Positions 47,672-55,110 of a stretch of 64,000 nucleotides of DNA are shown in pieces; position 1 is the first letter of the stretch, and every line of letters starts with the position of its first letter. This DNA comes from Ferruginibacter sp. (GTDB taxonomy: Bacteria; Bacteroidota; Bacteroidia; Chitinophagales; Chitinophagaceae): contig NZ_JAQBNR010000051.1 in assembly GCF_028288465.1 (NCBI RefSeq), forward strand, positions 97,637 through 161,636. Reading direction: 5' to 3'. The notes under the pieces were generated by a model. The model saw nothing but the letters and a program-made list of their open reading frames with translations, did no database searches and had not been told where the DNA came from. Position numbers and translations under genes: made by a program.

Positions 47672-48511
47672 TTATTTAACTGGATATTTACCTACTGCTT
47701 TTACTTCCTTGTCTGTAAACTTTAAAATTTCTGTTGTTATTGGATAGCCTGATTTTTTGTATTCATCAATTACTATCTGCCCAATTCTAGCAGAAAAGAA
47801 ATTAAAATCTTTTTCTGAGAAAATGTAACAAAAGTCTCTAACTGGAATAACTGCATAAAATGGAAATCCGAAATCCTTTTTTACCTTTTCTTTCATCGAA
47901 GGAGCAAAAAGTAACGCAGGCTTTAATGATGTGTGTTCAACTTCAATAAGTCCAACCTTACGATTTTCGATTGTATCAAAAGAAATGGGAGTTACAGCCA
48001 AAAGCTTGTCAGCATTCTGATTCGCTTGTTTATCAAGATCTGCCTCCGTAATATTCCATTTTTTTAAATCATCTGGCGTTATCCATGTTAATTTTCCCTG
48101 TCCACTATGAATATAAACTTTACTAAATTCATCAGTGACTTTGCTATGCAAAGAGTCAGCAAATTCATAGTAATTTGGGAACAATGAGATATAAATGTCA
48201 TTTTGTACATCTGTCCACTTTGAAGGAAGTTCAAGGGAATTAGATATTAAGGTTTGAACCAAGTCTGAAATGTGAGAAGTGTCTTTATCCCTTTCATAGT
48301 TCTTTCTTACATTATCCAAACTGACTTTTAACGTTGTTTCACCTTGCGAAATATAAATTAGTTCTGTTTCATCAAAGGAGTCAATACGCATTCCGTATTT
48401 TTCAATTTGTGATTTAAATTCGTCAAATACAAAATCCTTCTTCGCCTTCGCCTTGCACCCTAAAAGCCCAAAAAGCATTGTCAAAATTGTAAAGTATATG
48501 AAGTGTCTCAT
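47672..48511 (-). CDS. DUF1444-like lipoprotein (cassette)
   Basis: A 279-residue protein starting MRHFIYFTILTMLFGLLGC with lipobox LLGC. The body has the arrangement of DUF1444 (YtpQ-like) proteins: ETTLKVSLDNVRKNYERD near 55-72, YISLFPNYYEF near 107, and a late FPFYAVIPVRDFCYIFSEKD near 215-234. The assignment is tentative; function unknown. Single-gene cassette with ends GTTACCAGC and GCAGGTAAC (one mismatch). Confidence 0.65.
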   Translation of the reverse strand: MRHFIYFTILTMLFGLLGCKAKAKKDFVFDEFKSQIEKYGMRIDSFDETELIYISQGETTLKVSLDNVRKNYERDKDTSHISDLVQTLISNSLELPSKWTDVQNDIYISLFPNYYEFADSLHSKVTDEFSKVYIHSGQGKLTWITPDDLKKWNITEADLDKQANQNADKLLAVTPISFDTIENRKVGLIEVEHTSLKPALLFAPSMKEKVKKDFGFPFYAVIPVRDFCYIFSEKDFNFFSARIGQIVIDEYKKSGYPITTEILKFTDKEVKAVGKYPVK

Positions 48512-48524
48512 TAAAATGGCAGGT

Positions 48525-48711
48525 AACGGCCAGGGCTTTATGCTGTTGGGATAATTACCATTGTCCTGCCCGGTACCGATGCTAAATTTATAAATTAATG
48601 CTCATTGTTTGAATTAAAGACCAAAGTTGCTTGTCAAGCCCAAACCAAGGACTGGCTTTTCTTTTAGCTGAAGATTGTTGGTCAAGCCCCAATAGAATAA
48701 AAGCACATGTT
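48525..48711 (-). repeat. attC-like site 10
   Basis: 187 bases. GCCAGGGCTTTATGCTGTTG on the left (48529 onward) pairs with CAAGCCCCAATAGAATAAAA on the right; member of the GGCTTTATGCTG arm family. Confidence 0.8.
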
Positions 48712-48736
48712 AGCCGTAATGCATTTTATCACTAAA

Positions 48737-49375
48737 TTAAATCAGAAACAAATAATAGAAAATTGATTGGTGCACACACCAGCAAACAATAGCAATTAAA
48801 TAAGGGGAATATTTTTTCTTGTTTCTAATGTCAGAGATTATAAGGGCTATCAATATAGATTGTATAATTGCAAACTGAATATTTTGAGTAGCTAAATCAG
48901 AAAAACCAAAAATGTTTGGTAAGATCCGCCCCACTGTAGGTCCTAATAGCACCATTGCCGCTGCAATCATATACCGCATATGTAACGAGCTTTTTTTTCG
49001 ATACTTAATTGCCATGCAATAAAAAAGTATAAGCAAAGATCCATCACCAATTGCAAAAAATGCATACTTGGGTGTATCAGAATTTAAGTTGTTGACTATA
49101 CTGGGGATAAATGACAGCATCAGTAAAGGGAAAATGAAATAGGATAATTTGCCTAATTTTCTATGCCATGCCATTTTTTTGTTACCTACCAAAAATGGTT
49201 GTACAATGATTAGTGTAACCCATACCACAGCAATAGCTGCATGGATATGAATGAACGTATGTTTTACTTTTTCAAATGAAGGAAATTGAACAATATATGT
49301 TTTGTAAAACCCTACAAATATTAGTGGAATTAATAGTAGAAAGAAATAACCGAGATACCTATAGGATTTTTCCAT
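48737..49375 (-). CDS. Membrane protein, paralogue of the next cassette gene
   Basis: A 212-residue protein with about six membrane helices. Conserved features shared with the neighbour at 49686 are HIHAAIAVVWVTLIIVQPFL (about 43-62), WHRKLGKLSYFIFPLLM and RYMIAAAMVLLGPTVGRIL, i.e. an H.H pair, a QP pair and a late HxRYM. The paired histidines in helices recall cytochrome b561- or DUF2306-type proteins, but haem binding is not established. Cassette ends GTTAGCCGTAATG/CATTACAGCTAAC agree at 12 of 13 positions. Confidence 0.75.
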   Translation of the reverse strand: MEKSYRYLGYFFLLLIPLIFVGFYKTYIVQFPSFEKVKHTFIHIHAAIAVVWVTLIIVQPFLVGNKKMAWHRKLGKLSYFIFPLLMLSFIPSIVNNLNSDTPKYAFFAIGDGSLLILFYCMAIKYRKKSSLHMRYMIAAAMVLLGPTVGRILPNIFGFSDLATQNIQFAIIQSILIALIISDIRNKKKYSPYLIAIVCWCVHQSIFYYLFLI

Positions 49376-49423
49376 TTTTATGATTGTTTAATGTGTTCAG
49401 TCATTGGTAAGCGCATTACAGCT

Positions 49424-49609
49424 AACGTCCGGGGTTTTAGGCTGTTGGGATATTTACCATTGTCCTGCCCGGAACCGATGCTAAATTTATAATTAAAAGT
49501 TCATTGTTTGTACTAAAGTTCAAAGGTGCTTGTTCTGCTGAAACTAAAGACTGGCTTTGCTTTTAGCCGAAGATTGTTGGTCAAGCCCCAATAGCATAAA
49601 CCCACTGTT
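49424..49609 (-). repeat. attC-like site 11
   Basis: 186 bases. Left arm GGGTTTTAGGCTGTTGGGAT, right arm CAAGCCCCAATAGCATAAAC; GGCTTTATGCTG family. Confidence 0.8.
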
Positions 49610-49685
49610 GTGCCTTCGGCTTGTTTGTCGGTGATAGTATAATTATTCTTTCAAGTGAGGAAATGATTAGATATTAAAACTCTTT

Positions 49686-50414
49686 TCAAAAAATAGTATC
49701 TCCAACGGAACGCACTACAGATTGCCAAACCTCTGTGGAACGAACATGATAGAAAATTGTATATACAAGCAAGCCGACCATTACTATAGTGTAAGGAATT
49801 GGGTTTTTCTTCCTTATAATATCATTTACTAAAAGTAGTGCTGATACTATAACACTAAAATATAATGGGATAAAAAAGTCGTACGGTTGAATGCTATCAG
49901 GCTCAAAACTGTGTTGCAAAATTCTGCTTAGAATGGCTGTGAGCATAATAAATGAAGTGCCAATCATGTATCTCTGGTGATTGAAAACATCTTTTTTATT
50001 TATGATAGCAAGCGAATAAAAAAGCAAAAATATCAGTGGTGCAATAAAATTTAATGCTTGTATACTAGCTACTTCGTTAAACGGTATTTTTTCTATGGTA
50101 GTAAGATAATTCTGCCTTGTTGCCAGAAACATTGAGATGACCATTAATGGAACTATGAAATAAGATACTCTCCCTATAAATTTGTGTGCTTTGTATTTGC
50201 CTTTATAAATCAGATAGGGCTGAATAAATAATATAATCATCCATGAAACCATTAGTGCTCCATGAGTATGATGTAACCAGTTAAATCCATTAAATTGAGG
50301 AAAGTATTTAGTGTATTCAGGATGAAAGGCTACCTGCAATAAAACGAATAAGAATCCCATTGCTATAAAAAATGCTTTGGGTGTGACGTCTTTCGTTTTA
50401 CTTTCCTGGTTCAT
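49686..50414 (-). CDS. Membrane protein, paralogue of the 48737 product
   Basis: A 242-residue protein with about six membrane helices and a soluble N-terminal tail. HHTHGALMVSWMIILFIQPY (about 47-66), AHKFIGRVSYFIVPLMVISM and HQRYMIGTSFIMLTAILSRI line up with the previous cassette's protein. It is longer by an extra loop (LTTIEKIPFNEVASIQ near 110). The two related genes are in different, adjacent cassettes with distinct boundary sequences, so they were captured separately or duplicated and then diverged. Function unknown. Confidence 0.75.
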   Translation of the reverse strand: MNQESKTKDVTPKAFFIAMGFLFVLLQVAFHPEYTKYFPQFNGFNWLHHTHGALMVSWMIILFIQPYLIYKGKYKAHKFIGRVSYFIVPLMVISMFLATRQNYLTTIEKIPFNEVASIQALNFIAPLIFLLFYSLAIINKKDVFNHQRYMIGTSFIMLTAILSRILQHSFEPDSIQPYDFFIPLYFSVIVSALLLVNDIIRKKNPIPYTIVMVGLLVYTIFYHVRSTEVWQSVVRSVGDTIF

Positions 50415-50455
50415 ATTTTGTTAAATGATAGTGAAGGTCTTTTAAGCTGACGCAC

Positions 50456-50641
50456 AACGAAGGCATTGGTGCAGTACGGGGATAGTCGCTGTGTCCACTT
50501 GGTGCTGATGCCAATTAAAGATGAGATTTTTAATTTAAACTACAAAAGCTAATTGGTTATCGGTCAAGCCGAGACTGAAGAAATATAGCGATATGATGCT
50601 GATAATATAAATGTCCGCACGTATTGCGCCAATGCAATGTT
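50456..50641 (-). repeat. attC-like site 12, variant arms
   Basis: 186 bases. Left arm GCATTGGTGCAGTACGGG pairs with right arm CCGCACGTATTGCGCCAATG despite sharing little sequence with other sites: covariation in an arm. Confidence 0.8.
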
Positions 50642-50676
50642 AGCAGTAGTGCTTTATAAACATTGAATTATAATAC

Positions 50677-51438
50677 TTATTTAATTTTCCTAGCCTTTAT
50701 TCCGATCCCATAACTTTTAAATATTAGATATTTTATTTTCCCGCTTTTATCTTTAACAAAAAAAACTTCTTCAGTCCCGCCATAATTGAAAAAGCCTATG
50801 TTAGGTTTGAAGAAAAATTCCTTATCAGAACATGGTATAAGTTCAATTTTTTCAGTATTATTATTTTCCTGCATCATTAGTTTATTGTTTTCTTTTGAAA
50901 CAATATAAGAAAGAGAGGGCATTAGCTGATATTGTCCCACATAGGAGTCATAGAATTTCCAATTAGGTGCAGAGGCTTTTTTTATATAAGGATAAAATGT
51001 TTCATGTGAAGCTAAAAGGAGCCAATTCCCACCTCTATTTATGTACGTATCTGTCTTTCTAAGATCCGGCACTTCGTTTTCGTTATTCCCCCACCATTCA
51101 TGCTCTTTAATTTTATAACTCATCACAACAACATTTTCTTCCTTGACTAAATAGACATCTTCGAAATTAAACACGTCTTTATATCCTTTAAACGGAGGCC
51201 CAAACCCTTTCATGACCTCGGCTTTATTAATAATTTTTCCGGTTGGAGTACTAATAATATAGTCATTTGCGACATACGGTGACCAAATACTTGTGTCGCC
51301 TAGATCAAATGCTTCTATTCGCTTATGAGCCAGCTGCATCATTTGACTGATAAAAGTTGAATCTACTTTAGACTGTGCTTGTGCAATTTTTATAAATGTA
51401 ATTACAGTTATCGTCAAATATGTTGTAAGCTTTTTCAT
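50677..51438 (-). CDS. Secreted DUF4440/NTF2-like protein (cassette)
   Basis: A 253-residue exported protein (signal peptide to about KIAQAQ). Residues about 28-145 form a SnoaL/DUF4440-type domain: LAHKRIEAFDLGDTSIWSPY, VANDYIISTPTGKIINKAEV, VVVMSYKIKEHEWWGN and RGGNWLLLASHETFYPYI. An additional 100-residue beta-rich C-terminal part (VGQYQLMPSLSYIVSKENN, then KEFFFKPNIGFFNYGGTEEV) resembles the DUF3471-like tail seen on other exported proteins. Cassette ends GTTAGCAGTA/TACTGCTAAC match over 10 bases. Confidence 0.75.
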   Translation of the reverse strand: MKKLTTYLTITVITFIKIAQAQSKVDSTFISQMMQLAHKRIEAFDLGDTSIWSPYVANDYIISTPTGKIINKAEVMKGFGPPFKGYKDVFNFEDVYLVKEENVVVMSYKIKEHEWWGNNENEVPDLRKTDTYINRGGNWLLLASHETFYPYIKKASAPNWKFYDSYVGQYQLMPSLSYIVSKENNKLMMQENNNTEKIELIPCSDKEFFFKPNIGFFNYGGTEEVFFVKDKSGKIKYLIFKSYGIGIKARKIK

Positions 51439-51475
51439 ACTTTAAATTTATTGAGTGTTCGATTACATTACTGCT

Positions 51476-51664
51476 AACGAGCCGAAGCTTTGCGCAGATG
51501 TGGAATTAAGATTGTGTCCTGCCAAAACCGCTGATGATTGAAAATAATTTACTGAAATTAAAAATTAATGATCAGCAATGTTTGTCCAGCCCGGAACTGA
51601 AGTTTGGATTTGTACAAATGCTGAAGTTAGTTTGTCTAGCCACACTTGCGCAAAACTTTTTGTT
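51476..51664 (-). repeat. attC-like site 13
   Basis: 189 bases. Left arm GAAGCTTTGCGCAGATGTGG and right arm CACACTTGCGCAAAACTTTT are complementary with few mismatches. Confidence 0.8.
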
Positions 51665-51674
51665 GGACGCTGTT

Positions 51675-52172
51675 CTATGGGAATTTAGTGTTAGCTTTTT
51701 CTATTGCCTCGCTATAGAGAAAACCATTTGCTATTAAGTATCTCAAGTATGCATCTTTCTGTCCAGCATAATCGGTAAACTGGATTTGAGATGCAATGCC
51801 GGCTTGATATTCTTTTTCTTTTTGCTCCCATTCCCTTTTTAGTTTACCAAGTAGTTCCAGTTGTTTCTGAAATCGTACTCGACGGATGTCAACATTGGGT
51901 TGTGAATTTTTAGATGCAAATTCAATTGCCATTGAGCCAGTAATGTCTCGAAAAACTATATAAAGCAAGTGATCAAGATCAAGTGCATAATCTCTTTTAA
52001 TTTCTTGTCCTCTTTCAAAGATTTCATACGAAAATTGCCCTGTGTCGCTTATTTCTATATTTGGATGCGAATCAGTCGAATTGCCAAAAGTTGGAATTAA
52101 TTTTTCTGGGGCTTCAATAATAGAAGCTAGTTTGTTGATTGAAGATTTTATATAATTAAACTTATCTTTCAA
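51675..52172 (-). CDS. Imm63-like immunity protein (cassette)
   Basis: A 165-residue soluble protein. The central part matches what I know of the Imm63 immunity family: FSYEIFERGQEIKRDYALDL (about 47-66) and DHLLYIVFRDITGSMAIEFA (about 67-86), then RRVRFQKQLELLGKLKREWE (about 97-116) with the KQLELLGKL segment most diagnostic. No toxin gene is beside it; the neighbouring cassettes carry unrelated genes. It may be an orphan immunity gene protecting against contact-dependent or T6SS-type toxins of competitors. The start is fixed by the attC-like boundary 29 bases upstream. Confidence 0.65.
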   Translation of the reverse strand: MKDKFNYIKSSINKLASIIEAPEKLIPTFGNSTDSHPNIEISDTGQFSYEIFERGQEIKRDYALDLDHLLYIVFRDITGSMAIEFASKNSQPNVDIRRVRFQKQLELLGKLKREWEQKEKEYQAGIASQIQFTDYAGQKDAYLRYLIANGFLYSEAIEKANTKFP

Positions 52173-52200
52173 GTTATACGAGATTTCAAAAAAATAGCGA

Positions 52201-52394
52201 TAGCCGGCCAGGTATTGCTGCAGGGGCGGAATTCATTGCTTGTCCTGCCCCGGAACCGCTGTTGAATAAAGATAAAAAAGTAAAAGTTAACAAACAATAG
52301 CCCGGGAGGATGTTTGTCCCACCCAGCTGATGTTGATAGCGATAAAATGCTCATTGATACAACGTCCTGCCAGACTTGAAGCAAACCCAATGTT
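52201..52394 (-). repeat. attC-like site 14 (left core degenerate)
   Basis: About 194 bases. The usual AAC at the left is replaced by AGCGATAGCCGG, but the rest (CCAGGTATTGCTGCAGGGGC) and the right end (CTTGAAGCAAACCCAATGTT) are standard. The disturbed core could make this site poorly recombinogenic. Confidence 0.7.
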
Positions 52395-52404
52395 AGCTGC
52401 AGAT

Positions 52405-53022
52405 TTATTGAACCTCAAATAGTTTGTCCGTGTGTAATTGCTTTACAAACTGCGTAATTTGTTCAATAAGTTTTTTAAGTTGTGTTTGGCTATTATAGTT
52501 GAAATACATATTCTTTCTGCCGTTGTCAAACTCTTTGAAAGACAAATCGAAGTCACTGGCTCTTTTACATACCTTTCTTTTCTTGATAAAAAAAGTCATT
52601 TCGTAAAAACAGGTGTGGTCAATAGTCTGACTAATTGTTGTTACTGTCTCACCATGCTTGGATTGAATATAAGTTGGACTATAGATTATTTCACCGTCAA
52701 TCTTTTTTCGGTGGGTAATGTAAAAAGTCAGCGGGTTAATAGTGTCAAGCAGCAAAGGTTTATAGAGCTTACAACCGTCAAATTTTTGCAGAAATGTGTT
52801 TCCTTTTTGTTTCCAAAGCAGGTAACAATCGTTAAAGACGTTGCAGGTATCTGTTATATTTACGCTGCCCGAACAAACCAAAGAATATTTGAAAAATGTG
52901 TCAATATTATTTTCCTTTAAACTGTCCTGGAACCTTGTCACTCTTGTTTCAATTTCATTTAAGTTTTGTCCGAAAGAGAATGTTGAAATAAATATTATAG
53001 GGCAGAGAAGAAGTCTTGTCAT
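52405..53022 (-). CDS. Exported protein of unknown function (cassette)
   Basis: A 205-residue protein with a cleavable signal peptide (LLLCPIIFISTFSFGQ). The mature protein contains six cysteines, notably YSLVCSGSVNITDTCNVFNDC near 47-67 and TCFYEMTFFIKKRKVCKR near 136-153, suggesting disulfides. No family recognised. Cassette ends GTTAGCTGC/GCAGCTAAC match perfectly. Confidence 0.7.
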   Translation of the reverse strand: MTRLLLCPIIFISTFSFGQNLNEIETRVTRFQDSLKENNIDTFFKYSLVCSGSVNITDTCNVFNDCYLLWKQKGNTFLQKFDGCKLYKPLLLDTINPLTFYITHRKKIDGEIIYSPTYIQSKHGETVTTISQTIDHTCFYEMTFFIKKRKVCKRASDFDLSFKEFDNGRKNMYFNYNSQTQLKKLIEQITQFVKQLHTDKLFEVQ

Positions 53023-53077
53023 TAGAATTTTTAACTAAAGATTCAATCGCAGAGTGTTTCCACAAAATTTGCAGCTA

Positions 53078-53265
53078 ACGGCCAAGGTATTTGCGAAGGC
53101 TGGGCAATAGTATTCCGTCCGCCCATACCCCATACCGATTGAAATTATTTTGTTGAAGATAACAATTGATGCTGATTGTTTCCGTATCCGCCGGAACCGA
53201 AATTGATTAAAGATTTGCTGCAGATTGTTTTTCCGTCTGCCCAGCTTTTGCAAGATACCCGTGTT
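53078..53265 (-). repeat. attC-like site 15
   Basis: 188 bases. AAGGTATTTGCGAAGGCTGG (left) pairs with CCCAGCTTTTGCAAGATACC (right); both ends carry the same GCTAAC/GTTAGC core. Confidence 0.85.
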
Positions 53266-53275
53266 AGCTGATGTT

Positions 53276-53716
53276 TTATTCCTCAAATGCTGAAGGATAT
53301 ATTTCCATCCCATCTATCATAAACCTATATAGATTATAATCTTCAACAGATAATTGGTCTTCAGAATTTGCCGATACTAAAATTATTTGATTTTCTTCTG
53401 CCAATCCCCACCATACCCAATTGACGTTATCTTTTTTAAATCTTCGTTCGAGAAAAATTCTTTTGTTAGAGATTTCTTTTATTATCTCTGATTCAGGAAT
53501 GTAGTTTCCAGTAAATTCTTGAAAGAAATCTGTTAGTACTTTTTCATCCACATCCAAACTAGCCTGATAACCGGTTAAGGTTAGGTTTGAGCTAGTTTCA
53601 GGAGATGTTATCGTAACAATATTATCTTCAGTTTCCTCAAGGACAAAATGTTTTGGATAGAAAATTCTGTAACTACCAGTTTCAGGTACATGGGGAATCA
53701 ATTCAATTTGTGCCAT
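53276..53716 (-). CDS. Small cytosolic protein of unknown function (cassette)
   Basis: The start at ATG 53716 (MAQIELIPHVPETGSYR); an upstream TTG at 53725 is less likely. The 146-residue product has alternating beta and helix character resembling PsbP/DUF1795-like or DUF3805-like folds: YRIFYPKHFVLEETEDNIVT then LTLTGYQASLDVDEKVLTDF, and a C-terminal WVWWGLAEENQIILVSANS followed by YRFMIDGMEIYP. No confident family. Cassette ends GTTAGCTGAT/ATCAGCTAAC match over 10 bases. Confidence 0.7.
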   Translation of the reverse strand: MAQIELIPHVPETGSYRIFYPKHFVLEETEDNIVTITSPETSSNLTLTGYQASLDVDEKVLTDFFQEFTGNYIPESEIIKEISNKRIFLERRFKKDNVNWVWWGLAEENQIILVSANSEDQLSVEDYNLYRFMIDGMEIYPSAFEE

Positions 53717-53757
53717 TATATTCAATTGGAAATTAGGGTTCGTATAAAATATCAGCT

Positions 53758-53942
53758 AACGGTCAGGGATTGGCGAGGTGGTGATATTATAATTCCGTCC
53801 GCCCACAACCGCTGCTGATGAAATTATTTTGTTGAAGTTAGGATTCATAGTTGAAAGTTGAATGTCGAGCCTGACCCGCTGCTGGCGCTTTCATCTAGCT
53901 GATGTTACATTGTCCCGCCATGCTTTTGCAAATACTTTTGTT
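53758..53942 (-). repeat. attC-like site 16
   Basis: 185 bases. Left AACGGTCAGGGATTGGCGAG, right CATGCTTTTGCAAATACTTT; more mismatches in the arms than neighbouring sites, but the same length and centre. Confidence 0.75.
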
Positions 53943-53951
53943 AGCAACAGT

Positions 53952-54475
53952 TTAGCTGTGTAAACTGTAACCATCCCGTGCTTCAATCAATCTGTCGCCG
54001 AATTTGAATGTCACACTATTAAAGATTAATGATTTTATGTCTGAAATATCTTCAGGTTCTTCACGGATGTCAAATGAAATTCCAGAGAATTCAAATTCTT
54101 TGGATAAAAGGATAAAAGAATATCTGTGTGCCTCCGTCGTAAGTGTTTCTCTTTGTTTTATAGTCTGGAAAGCGGTCAAGAATGTCCTACATTTTTAAAG
54201 AGAAATCTTCACCTGCAATTGCGAAGCAGTCAATGGGCTTATCTGCGTCGGTAGGTAACAAGTCAGGATTTATGCAAGCCCATACAAATCTTTTGTCAAA
54301 GGGAATTAGAAACTTCGAGCCACGAATTTCTTTGCTAGGATTTGGTTTTTCAACTCCAACAAATTGTACGAGTTGATGAGTTGATGGAAATTTGTCACGT
54401 TTCAATAGGTCACAGAAGCTGTCGAACCAGGCTAATCGTCTTTCTTTTCTAAGTCACTTCTCAAAGTTGCGAATT
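53952..54475 (-). pseudogene. Frameshifted cassette gene
   Basis: A single gene appears broken into three frames. It starts MTQFATLRSDLEKK near 54475 and shifts near 54435 to a frame reading LAWFDSFCDLLKRDKFPS and GVEKPNPSKEIRGSKFLIPF, down to about 54187. It shifts again in the stretch DRFPDYKTKRNTYDGGTQ (about 54110-54170) to a frame ending FEFSGISFDIREEPEDISDI and IEARDGYSLHS at 53952. The joined product would be about 170 residues; family unknown. Both cassette ends are intact (GTTAGCAAC/GTTGCTAAC), so the cassette is still structurally complete although its gene is dead. Confidence 0.6.
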
Positions 54476-54495
54476 GTGTCATTTAAATTGTTGCT

Positions 54496-54684
54496 AACGT
54501 TCTAGGCTCGCCGCATGGCTGGAATTGTTGCTGTGTCAGCCCGGCAACTGAAGCCGATTAAAAAACTGATGTTGAAGTTAACAACTGAAAGCCAAATAGA
54601 ATTCGGTCAAGCCCGATATTAGCTGATAGTAGTAAAACTGCCGATTGTTATTCCGTCCGCCAGCCTTACGGCAAACCTTTTGTT
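54496..54684 (-). repeat. attC-like site 17
   Basis: 189 bases. Left CTAGGCTCGCCGCATGGCTGG-type arm (from 54502) pairs with right CCAGCCTTACGGCAAACC. The stop codon of the response-regulator gene lies inside its right end. Confidence 0.8.
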
Positions 54685-55100
54685 ACCTCCTGCCCCTTGT
54701 CATGTACTGATGAGGTTGTGGCATTTTGTGAAGTGTCATACCTTAAAATATTTTGTGCGATTGTTTCTTTTAAAGTCTGAATGTCAAACGGCTTTTCGAT
54801 ATAACCATCCGCATTAATTTTTTTACATATCTCTTTAATTTCTGCATTGGCTGAAAAGAGAAGGACAGGAATGTGCTGTGTCGAAGGATTTTGTTTTATT
54901 AGGAATATGGCTTTTTCACCGCCAATTACCGGTATCCACAGGTCCATTAAAATAAGGTCGGGCTTAATGGATTCAATGTCGCTAATTACATTTTCACATC
55001 GGGATAATGTTTCTACCCGATATTGATTTTGTGATAAAAATTGTTTACAGAAAAACAAAATGTCCATGTCATCCTCGTAGATCAAAATACACTTTTCCAT
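54666..55100 (-). CDS. Response regulator, receiver domain only (cassette)
   Basis: A 144-residue single-domain receiver. ILIYEDDMDILFF (about 5-17) gives the acidic pocket, LILMDLWIPVIGG near 54-66 the phospho-acceptor Asp, PVLLFSANAE near 80-89 the Ser/Thr switch position and GYIEKPFDIQTLK near 99-111 the conserved Lys. The last codons (GQEVTKGLP) are encoded by the attC-like sequence, and the stop lies within its arm. It starts 10 bases after the histidine-kinase stop, so the pair is one operon. With no output domain, signalling would go through protein contacts. Confidence 0.9.
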   Translation of the reverse strand: MEKCILIYEDDMDILFFCKQFLSQNQYRVETLSRCENVISDIESIKPDLILMDLWIPVIGGEKAIFLIKQNPSTQHIPVLLFSANAEIKEICKKINADGYIEKPFDIQTLKETIAQNILRYDTSQNATTSSVHDKGQEVTKGLP

Positions 55101-55110
55101 AACTCTTTTT

